Positions 30,657 to 37,101 of a DNA stretch of 37,101 nucleotides are shown here, one piece after another. This DNA is from Pseudomonas sp. S37 (GTDB lineage: Bacteria; Pseudomonadota; Gammaproteobacteria; Pseudomonadales; Pseudomonadaceae): assembly GCF_016658545.1 (NCBI RefSeq), contig NZ_JACVZC010000055.1, forward strand, positions 1 to 37,101, written 5' to 3'. Position numbers and translations under genes: made by a program. A model generated the notes under the pieces. It was not told the DNA's origin. It did no database searches and saw only the letters and a list, made by a program, of their open reading frames with translations. Within the stretch, counting starts at the first letter, position 1; every line of letters starts with the position of its first letter.

Positions 30657-32672
30657 ATGTCCGAGTTCCAGCTCGTCACCCGTTTCCAGCCGGCCGGCGA
30701 CCAGCCCGAGGCCATCCGCCTGATGGTCGAAGGCATCGAGGCGGGGCTGTCGCACCAGACGCTGCTCGGGGTGACCGGCTCGGGCAAGACCTTCAGCATC
30801 GCCAACGTCATCCAGCAGGTGCAGCGCCCGACCCTGGTGCTGGCACCGAACAAGACCCTGGCCGCGCAGCTGTACGGCGAGTTCAAGGCATTCTTCCCCA
30901 ACAACGCGGTGGAGTACTTCGTTTCCTATTACGACTACTACCAGCCGGAAGCCTATGTGCCGTCGTCGGACACCTTCATCGAGAAGGATGCCTCGATCAA
31001 CGACCACATCGAGCAGATGCGCCTGTCGGCGACCAAGGCGCTGCTGGAGCGGCGCGATGCGATCATCGTCACCACCGTGTCGTGCATCTATGGCCTGGGC
31101 AGCCCCGAGACCTACCTGAAAATGGTCCTGCACGTCGACCGCGGCGACAAGCTTGACCAGCGCGCGCTGCTGCGCCGCCTGGCCGACCTGCAATACACCC
31201 GCAACGAAATGGACTTCGCCCGTGCCACCTTCCGCGTGCGTGGCGACGTGATCGACATCTTCCCGGCCGAATCGGACCTGGAGGCGATCCGCATCGAACT
31301 GTTCGATGACGAAGTGGAGAACATTGCCGCCTTCGACCCGCTGACCGGCGAAGTCTTCCGCAAGCTGCCGCGGTTCACCTTCTACCCCAAGAGCCACTAC
31401 GTCACCCCGCGGGAAACCCTGCTGGAGGCCGTGGAAGGCATCAAGGAAGAGCTCAAGGAACGCCTGGAGTACCTGCACAAGGCAAACAAGCTGGTCGAAG
31501 CCCAGCGCCTGGAGCAACGTACCCGCTTCGACCTGGAGATGATCCTCGAACTGGGCTACTGCAACGGCATCGAAAACTACTCGCGCTACCTGTCCGGGCG
31601 CCCGGCCGGGGCGCCGCCGCCGACGCTGTACGACTACCTGCCGCCCGATGCGCTGCTGGTGATCGACGAATCCCACGTCAGCGTGCCGCAGGTCGGTGCC
31701 ATGTACAAAGGTGACCGCTCACGCAAGGAAACCCTGGTCGAGTACGGCTTCCGCCTGCCGTCGGCACTGGATAACCGGCCCATGCGTTTCGACGAGTGGG
31801 AAGATGTCAGCCCGCAGACCATCTTCGTTTCCGCCACCCCGGGGCCCTACGAGGCCGAGCACGCCGGGCGCGTGGTGGAGCAGGTGGTGCGCCCGACCGG
31901 GCTTGTCGACCCGCAGGTCGAGATTCGCCCGGCGCTGACCCAGGTCGACGACTTGCTGTCGGAGATCCGCAAGCGTGTTGCCGCGGGCGAGCGGGTGCTG
32001 GCCACCACGCTGACCAAGCGCATGGCCGAGGACCTCAGTGATTACCTGGCCGACCATGACGTGCGGGTGCGCTACCTGCACTCGGACATCGACACCGTGG
32101 AGCGGGTGGAGATCATCCGCGACTTGCGCCTGGGTACCTTCGACGTGCTGGTGGGGATCAACCTGCTGCGTGAAGGCCTGGACATGCCTGAAGTGTCGCT
32201 GGTGGCCATTCTCGATGCCGACAAGGAAGGCTTCCTGCGGTCCGAGCGCTCGCTGATCCAGACCATTGGCCGTGCGGCGCGTAACCTCAATGGCCGGGCA
32301 ATCCTGTATGCCGACAACATCACCGGCTCGATGCAGCGGGCGATCGACGAAACCGAGCGCCGCCGCGAGAAGCAGATCGCCTTCAACGAAGCCAACGGCA
32401 TCGTGCCCAAGGGCGTGGTCAAGGACATCACCGACATCATGGAAGGCGCCACTGTGCCCGGTGCGCGCAGCAAGAAGCGCAAGGGCATGGCCAAGGCGGC
32501 GGAGGAGAGCGCCCGTTACGAGGCCGAACTGCGCACGCCGGGCGAGATCACCAAGCGCATCAAGCAGCTGGAGGAGAAGATGATGCAGTTCGCCCGCGAC
32601 CTGGAGTTCGAGGCTGCGGCGCAGTTGCGCGACGAGATTACCCAGTTGCGCGAGCGGTTGATTACCAGCTGA
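30657..32672 (+). CDS. uvrB: Excinuclease ABC subunit B
   Basis: UvrB is the damage-verifying helicase-like core of nucleotide excision repair. It is loaded by UvrA and recruits UvrC. The protein has 671 residues. The P-loop GVTGSGKT is at 38-45, the beta-hairpin YYDYYQPEAYVP near residue 95, the DEAD-like IDESH near 338, and helicase motif VI IGRAARN near 540. The C-terminal UVR domain (about 632-667) is KRIKQLEEKMMQFARDLEFE. A LexA-like box lies upstream. The gene is convergent with emrB across a REP pair. Confidence 0.98.
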   Translation: MSEFQLVTRFQPAGDQPEAIRLMVEGIEAGLSHQTLLGVTGSGKTFSIANVIQQVQRPTLVLAPNKTLAAQLYGEFKAFFPNNAVEYFVSYYDYYQPEAYVPSSDTFIEKDASINDHIEQMRLSATKALLERRDAIIVTTVSCIYGLGSPETYLKMVLHVDRGDKLDQRALLRRLADLQYTRNEMDFARATFRVRGDVIDIFPAESDLEAIRIELFDDEVENIAAFDPLTGEVFRKLPRFTFYPKSHYVTPRETLLEAVEGIKEELKERLEYLHKANKLVEAQRLEQRTRFDLEMILELGYCNGIENYSRYLSGRPAGAPPPTLYDYLPPDALLVIDESHVSVPQVGAMYKGDRSRKETLVEYGFRLPSALDNRPMRFDEWEDVSPQTIFVSATPGPYEAEHAGRVVEQVVRPTGLVDPQVEIRPALTQVDDLLSEIRKRVAAGERVLATTLTKRMAEDLSDYLADHDVRVRYLHSDIDTVERVEIIRDLRLGTFDVLVGINLLREGLDMPEVSLVAILDADKEGFLRSERSLIQTIGRAARNLNGRAILYADNITGSMQRAIDETERRREKQIAFNEANGIVPKGVVKDITDIMEGATVPGARSKKRKGMAKAAEESARYEAELRTPGEITKRIKQLEEKMMQFARDLEFEAAAQLRDEITQLRERLITS

Positions 32673-32688
32673 AGCCTTTGCTGTCTGC

Positions 32689-32788
32689 GCTGGCCTCTTC
32701 GCGGGTAAACCCGCTCCCACAGGTATTCCACAGCTTTCGAATGTGGTGATATCCCTGTGGGAGCGGGTTTACCCGCGAAGAGGCCAGC
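32689..32788. repeat. REP pair, type A, longest perfect copy
   Basis: A perfect 35-bp inverted repeat has arms at 32689-32723 and 32754-32788 (core GCGGGTAAACCCGC with flanks GGCCTCTT and CTCCCACAGG). It sits between the convergent uvrB and emrB-like genes and probably stabilises or terminates both transcripts. Confidence 0.9.
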
Positions 32789-32804
32789 ACAGGCAACCAA
32801 TGGC

Positions 32805-34355
32805 TCAATGGGCTTCCCCAGCCTTCAACCCCTGCGGCAGCTTGCGGGTCAACAACACCGCCACCATGCTCACCGCCAAGCCAATCCCGACAAAATGGAA
32901 GGCGTCGTTGTAAGCCATGATCAATGCCTGCTGGTGGGTAATCTCGCTCAATTTGCCCAGTGCCGCATTGTCACTGCCCAAGCGCTCCGCCAGTTGCGCC
33001 AACCGCTCTGCCACCTGCGGGTTGTTCGGCACCACCGCTTCACGCAGGTAATCGAAATACACCTTGGTCCGCGCATCCAGCAGCGTGGCCAGCAGGGCAA
33101 TACCAATTGCCCCGCCCAGGTTGCGCAGGATATTGAACAGGCTCGACGCCGAGCCGGCATCCTGTTGCTGGATGTACGCGGTGGCAATCAGCGAAATGGT
33201 CACCATGATCATCGGCTGGCCAAGGGCGCGGATGATCTGGATCTGGTTGAACTGTGGCCCGGCAAAGTCCGGGTTGAGTACCCCGGAGCCGAAACTGGCC
33301 GCGCCGAACAGGCAGAACCCCAGCGCACACAGCACCTTGGGCGGAATCACCTTCATCAACTGCGGCACCAGCGGGATCAGAAATAGCTGCGGAACCCCCA
33401 TCCACATGATCACCTCGCCAATCTGCAAGGCGTTGTAGCCCTGCACCTGGGCCAGGTACAGCGGCAGCAGGTAGATCGACCCGTACAGCCCCACGCCCAT
33501 GCCCAGGCTGGCGATGCTCGACAGGCCGAAGTTGCGGTTGCCGAGAATGCGCAGGTTGATCAGCGGGTGTGGCTTGGAAAACTGCAGGATCACGAAGGTG
33601 ATCAGGCTGACCAGCGCAACACTGCCCAGGCCGACGATCAGTTGCGATTCCAGCCAGTCCTTACGGTGGCCTTCTTCCAGAAACACCTGCAGGCAGCCCA
33701 GGCCCACGCCCAAGGTAAGGATGCCCGCGTAATCCGTGCTTTTCAGTAGCTCCCAGTGCGCCTCCTTTTTCTCCAACCCGTACAGCAGGCCAGCGATCAT
33801 CACCAGGCCCGGCGGAATGTTGATGTAAAAGATGTACTCCCAGCCCCAGTTCTCGGTCAGCCAACCGCCCAGGGTGGGACCGATGGAGGGGGCAAAGGTG
33901 GCGGTCATGGCGAACATCGCCATGCCTTTTGCACGGTGGTGTTCGGGCAGCTTGATCAGGGTCAGGGTGAAGGCCAGCGGGATCAGCGCGCCGCCGGTAA
34001 AGCCCTGCAAGGCACGGAACACGATCATGCTTTCCAGGTTCCAGGCCATTGAGCACAGTAACGACGACAGCAGGAAGCCGGCGGAAACCCACACCGCCAG
34101 GCGCCGCGCCGACAGCAGCTGCACCAGCCAGGCGGTCAGCGGGATCATGATGATTTCCGCCACCAGGTACGAGGTGGAAATCCACGAGCCCTCTTCCAGG
34201 GTGGCCGACAGCGCGCCCTGGATGTCCTTGAGCGAGGAGTTGGTGATCTGGATGTCCAGCACGGCCATGAAGGCGCCGAGCATCACGCTCATCACTGCGA
34301 TCCAGTCACGCCGGGTAGGCTCCGCCGTGGGGCGCAGCAGTTGATCACCGGCCAT
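32805..34355 (-). CDS. EmrB/QacA-type MFS efflux transporter (DHA2 family)
   Basis: This 516-residue inner-membrane drug/proton antiporter has 14 predicted helices. DHA2 motifs include AVMSVMLGAFMAVLDIQITN (helix 1, the LDxTxxN-like motif), SWISTSYLVAEIIMIPL, LLSARRLAV in the loop and APSIGPTLGGWLTENWGWEYIFYINIP in helix 5. It would work with the HlyD-like adaptor encoded upstream, whose stop it overlaps by 11 nt, and with an outer-membrane channel encoded elsewhere. The substrate is unknown. No regulator gene adjoins the pair. Confidence 0.92.
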   Translation of the reverse strand: MAGDQLLRPTAEPTRRDWIAVMSVMLGAFMAVLDIQITNSSLKDIQGALSATLEEGSWISTSYLVAEIIMIPLTAWLVQLLSARRLAVWVSAGFLLSSLLCSMAWNLESMIVFRALQGFTGGALIPLAFTLTLIKLPEHHRAKGMAMFAMTATFAPSIGPTLGGWLTENWGWEYIFYINIPPGLVMIAGLLYGLEKKEAHWELLKSTDYAGILTLGVGLGCLQVFLEEGHRKDWLESQLIVGLGSVALVSLITFVILQFSKPHPLINLRILGNRNFGLSSIASLGMGVGLYGSIYLLPLYLAQVQGYNALQIGEVIMWMGVPQLFLIPLVPQLMKVIPPKVLCALGFCLFGAASFGSGVLNPDFAGPQFNQIQIIRALGQPMIMVTISLIATAYIQQQDAGSASSLFNILRNLGGAIGIALLATLLDARTKVYFDYLREAVVPNNPQVAERLAQLAERLGSDNAALGKLSEITHQQALIMAYNDAFHFVGIGLAVSMVAVLLTRKLPQGLKAGEAH

Positions 34356-35400
34356 CGTGGCCTTCGTTTTCGTTGCGCAGGTCGACAGTGGCGGTAACCG
34401 ACATGCCGGGGCGGATGCGCCCGTGCAGGGGGTTGTCGGCGCGGAAGGTGAGCTTTACCGGGATGCGCTGTACCACCTTGGTGAAGTTGCCGGTGGCGTT
34501 GTCCGGTGGCAGCAGGCTGAACTGCGCGCCCGAGGCTGCAAACAGGCTGTCGACCCGGCCTTCGATGGGTGTATCGGGGTAGCTGTCGAACAACAGTTCG
34601 GCGCGCTGGCCGGGCTGCATGTGGCCAATCTGGGTTTCCTTGAAGTTGGCCTGCACCCAGATGTCTTCGTCGGGCACGATCGACAGCAGGTAGGCGCCAG
34701 CCTGCACCACTTGGCCATTGCGTGCATTGCGCTGGCCGATGGTGCCGCTGATGGGCGCGCGGATTTCGCAGCGGGTCAGGTTCAATTCGGCCTGGGCCAG
34801 GTCGGCGCGGGCATTGGTGATTTGTGCATCGAGGCGCTTGAGGTCGGCATTCAGCGCGTTGACCTGCTGGCGCTGGCTTTGCAGGTCGGCGCGGGCCTTG
34901 TCGACCTGGGAGCCGGCGACATGGCTGTCGGCCGACAGGGTGGTGACCCGTTCTTCGGAAACATACCCTGGCTTGCGCAGTTTTTCTGCGCGGCTCAGGT
35001 CCAGGCGTGAGCGGTCGAAGGTGGCCTGGTTGGCTGCCACCTGGGCCTGGCCGGCGGCGATCAGGCTGCCTTGCTGGGTCAGGCGGCTTTGCGCCTGGGC
35101 GTACTCGGCTTCGCGGGTGGCCAGGGCAGCGCGGGCGCGCTCGATCGCCAGCTCGAAATCGGCGGCCTCCAGGCGCACCAGCAGGTCGCCTTGGTTGACA
35201 TGCTGGTTGTCCTCGACCGGCACGCTGTCGATTCGGGCGCCCAGCTGGCTGGAAATGCGGGTGATTTCGCCCTGCACGTAGGCGTTGTCGGTGCTCTCGT
35301 AGAAGCGGCCCTTGAAATACCAGTGGGCCAGGAAGGCGAGGGCGATGAGGGCCACCAGGGTGAAGAAGATCGCCAGGCGGCGTTTGAGTTGGGCAGGCAT
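34345..35400 (-). CDS. HlyD/EmrA-family membrane fusion protein
   Basis: This 351-residue periplasmic adaptor links the EmrB-like pump to an outer-membrane channel. One N-terminal membrane helix (about residues 9-27, LAIFFTLVALIALAFLAHWYF) is followed by a lipoyl-like half (DNAYVQGEITRISSQLGARI). A long coiled-coil hairpin of Ala/Gln/Arg-rich heptads spans about 80-190, and the second lipoyl half and beta-barrel contain EIRAPISGTIGQRNARNGQVV. ATG 35400 gives MPAQLKRRLAIFF. A reading to 35508 adds 36 non-conserved residues. It is divergent from gltX. Confidence 0.92.
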   Translation of the reverse strand: MPAQLKRRLAIFFTLVALIALAFLAHWYFKGRFYESTDNAYVQGEITRISSQLGARIDSVPVEDNQHVNQGDLLVRLEAADFELAIERARAALATREAEYAQAQSRLTQQGSLIAAGQAQVAANQATFDRSRLDLSRAEKLRKPGYVSEERVTTLSADSHVAGSQVDKARADLQSQRQQVNALNADLKRLDAQITNARADLAQAELNLTRCEIRAPISGTIGQRNARNGQVVQAGAYLLSIVPDEDIWVQANFKETQIGHMQPGQRAELLFDSYPDTPIEGRVDSLFAASGAQFSLLPPDNATGNFTKVVQRIPVKLTFRADNPLHGRIRPGMSVTATVDLRNENEGHDGR

Positions 35401-35499
35401 GGGGACTATGGTTCCAGAAATGTAAACAAATTTAACAGCGGCATATGGCCAGTCGGCAAGTGACGTTCGCGCCATTGCTGGAGCCCGGTGCCCGCCACC

Positions 35500-35508
35500 T
35501 GCTACCAT
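35500..35508 (+). promoter_or_regulatory. Candidate extended -10 of gltX
   Basis: TGCTACCAT is a TGn-extended -10 (TACCAT at 35503-35508) with a weak -35. The expected leader before ATG 35544 is about 29 nt. Confidence 0.4.
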
Positions 35509-35543
35509 TCCGCCTTTGTTTCATCTTTCGTTCGAGACTCTCC

Positions 35544-37025
35544 ATGACCACCGTACGCACGCGTATCGCGCCATCGCCTACCGGCGACCCCCATGTCGGC
35601 ACTGCCTACATCGCCCTGTTCAACTACTGCTTTGCCAAGCAGCACGGCGGTGAGTTCATCCTGCGCATCGAAGACACCGACCAGCTGCGCTCCACGCGCG
35701 AGTCGGAACAGCAGATCTTCGACGCCCTGCGCTGGCTTGGCATCGAATGGAACGAAGGCCCGGACGTCGGCGGCCCGCACGGCCCGTACCGGCAGAGCGA
35801 GCGTGGCGAGATCTACGCCAGGTACGCCAAGGAGCTGGTTGACGCCGGCCATGCCTTCTACTGCTTCTGCACCGCCGAAGAGCTGGAGCAGATGCGCGCC
35901 GAACAGCAAGCCCGCGGCGAAACCCCGCGCTACGACGGCCGCGCGCTGTTGCTGAGCGCCGAGGAAGTGCAGCGCCGCCTGGATGCTGGCGAGCCGCACG
36001 TGATCCGCATGAAGGTGCCGAGCGAAGGTATCTGCGTGGTGCCGGACATGCTGCGTGGCGATGTCGAAATCCCGTGGGACCGCATGGACATGCAAGTGCT
36101 GATGAAGAACGACGGCCTGCCGACGTACTTCCTGGCCAACGTGGTCGACGACCACCTGATGGGCATCACCCATGTGCTGCGTGGTGAGGAGTGGCTGCCG
36201 TCGGCGCCCAAGCTGATCAAGCTGTACGAGTACTTTGGCTGGGAGCAGCCCAAGCTGTGCTACATGCCGCTGCTGCGTAACCCGGACAAGTCCAAGCTGT
36301 CCAAGCGCAAGAACCCGACCTCGGTCACCTTCTACGAGCGCATGGGCTTCATGCCTGAAGCGATGCTCAACTACCTGGGCCGCATGGGCTGGTCGATGCC
36401 GGACGAGCGCGAGAAGTTCTCGCTGGCGGAAATGGTCGAGCACTTCGACCTGTCGCGTATCTCGCTGGGTGGCCCGATCTTCGACATCGAGAAGCTGTCC
36501 TGGCTCAATGGCCAGTGGCTGCGCGAGCTGCCCGTCGAAGAGTTCGCCACGCGCTTGCAGAAGTGGGCGTTCAACAGCGACTACATGATGAAGATTGCCC
36601 CGCACGTGCAAGGCCGGGTGGAAACCTTCAGCCAGGTTGCGCCGTTGGGCGGGTTCTTCTTCGAAGGCGCGCTGAAGCTGGACGCCAAGCTGTTCGAAAG
36701 CAAGAAACTGTCGGCCGATCAGGTGCGCCAGGTGATCCAGCTGATCCTGTGGAAGCTCGAAAGCCTGCGCCAGTGGGAAAAAGAGCGCATCACCGGCTGC
36801 ATCCAGGCCGTGGTCGAGGCGCTGGAGCTGAAGCTGCGTGACGCCATGCCGCTGATGTTCGCCGCCATCACTGGCCAGGCCAGCTCGGTATCAGTACTGG
36901 ACGCCATGGAAATCCTTGGCCCCGACCTGACCCGCTACCGCCTGCGCCAGGCCCTGGACCTGCTGGGTGGCGTGTCGAAGAAAGAAAACAAAGAGTGGGA
37001 AAAGCTGCTGGCTTCGATTGCCTGA
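35544..37025 (+). CDS. gltX: Glutamyl-tRNA synthetase
   Basis: GltX charges tRNA-Glu with glutamate. The protein has 493 residues and is a class I synthetase. APSPTGDPHVGTAY holds the HIGH-like motif (HVGT at 17-20), and KLSKRKNP near residue 255 is the KMSKS-like motif. Substrate residues lie in RIEDTDQ and GEEWLPS. The C-terminal helical anticodon domain follows. ATG 35544 begins MTTVRTRIAPSPTG. A reading from 35445 adds 33 unlike residues and would run through the promoter. Confidence 0.97.
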   Translation: MTTVRTRIAPSPTGDPHVGTAYIALFNYCFAKQHGGEFILRIEDTDQLRSTRESEQQIFDALRWLGIEWNEGPDVGGPHGPYRQSERGEIYARYAKELVDAGHAFYCFCTAEELEQMRAEQQARGETPRYDGRALLLSAEEVQRRLDAGEPHVIRMKVPSEGICVVPDMLRGDVEIPWDRMDMQVLMKNDGLPTYFLANVVDDHLMGITHVLRGEEWLPSAPKLIKLYEYFGWEQPKLCYMPLLRNPDKSKLSKRKNPTSVTFYERMGFMPEAMLNYLGRMGWSMPDEREKFSLAEMVEHFDLSRISLGGPIFDIEKLSWLNGQWLRELPVEEFATRLQKWAFNSDYMMKIAPHVQGRVETFSQVAPLGGFFFEGALKLDAKLFESKKLSADQVRQVIQLILWKLESLRQWEKERITGCIQAVVEALELKLRDAMPLMFAAITGQASSVSVLDAMEILGPDLTRYRLRQALDLLGGVSKKENKEWEKLLASIA

Positions 37026-37053
37026 TAGCTCTCCCCAGGCAATAGCCGAACCC

Positions 37054-37101
37054 TGTAGGAGCGGCCTTGTGTCGCGATCGGGCTGCGAAGCAGCCCCAGC
37101 A
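37054..37101. repeat. REP, type C, cut by window end
   Basis: One arm TGTAGGAGCGGCCTTGTGTC (37054 onward) with its companion hairpin GGGCTGC-gaa-GCAGCCC. Its partner presumably lies beyond the window. It follows gltX by about 28 nt. Confidence 0.75.

Overview
This window is a conserved chromosomal segment of a fluorescent pseudomonad, most likely of the Pseudomonas putida group. The gene order exbB-exbD-lpxK-trm112-kdsB-ptp-murB / rne / rluC-HAD-sppA / maf / yceD-rpmF-plsX-fabD-fabG-acpP-fabF-pabC-mltG-tmk-holB-tatD / rgsA / tetR matches the PA2957-PA2983 region of P. aeruginosa as I remember it. The intergenic regions carry the short palindromic repeats typical of P. putida (cores GCGGGTAAACCCGC, GCGGCTAAAGCCGC and CGACGCAAGGCCGC, each followed by TCCTACA).

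Layout. Positions 185-4723 hold a tightly overlapping envelope operon: a TolQ/TolR-like pair, lipid A 4'-kinase, a Trm112-like protein, CMP-Kdo synthetase, a low-molecular-weight phosphatase and MurB. Positions 4896-5684 hold an orphan GH18 glycosidase-like gene. RNase E is transcribed leftward at 5882-9199. It has a large low-complexity scaffold and a leader that may be about 740 nt long. RluC, a HAD phosphatase and SppA run rightward from a promoter that overlaps the rne promoter. Maf/YceF (leftward) and YceD-RpmF-PlsX (rightward) diverge at 13341-13438. The fatty-acid genes fabD, fabG, acpP and fabF follow, then pabC, mltG, tmk, holB and tatD.

Positions 23471-24001 hold a REP pair and a leftward small RNA of about 120 nt that I identify as RgsA. 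It lies between tatD and a TetR gene, the same neighbourhood as rgsA in P. aeruginosa. Its unpaired segment is complementary to the acpP ribosome binding site in this same window, over 11 contiguous base pairs plus 5 more after a one-base bulge.

The right part is more mosaic: an orphan MoaA-like radical SAM enzyme, a DUF4823 lipoprotein, a DUF1285 protein, a periplasmic cupin, an unusual 421-residue deaminase-like protein, tRNA-Asn, an aromatic/aspartate aminotransferase, uvrB with a LexA-like box, an EmrAB-type efflux pair and gltX.

The strongest signal beyond routine annotation is the RgsA-acpP pairing. Next come two promoters (yceD and rluC) so close to their start codons that the mRNAs should be nearly leaderless, and the long structured rne leader. 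I saw no CRISPR array, insertion sequence, prophage or rRNA.
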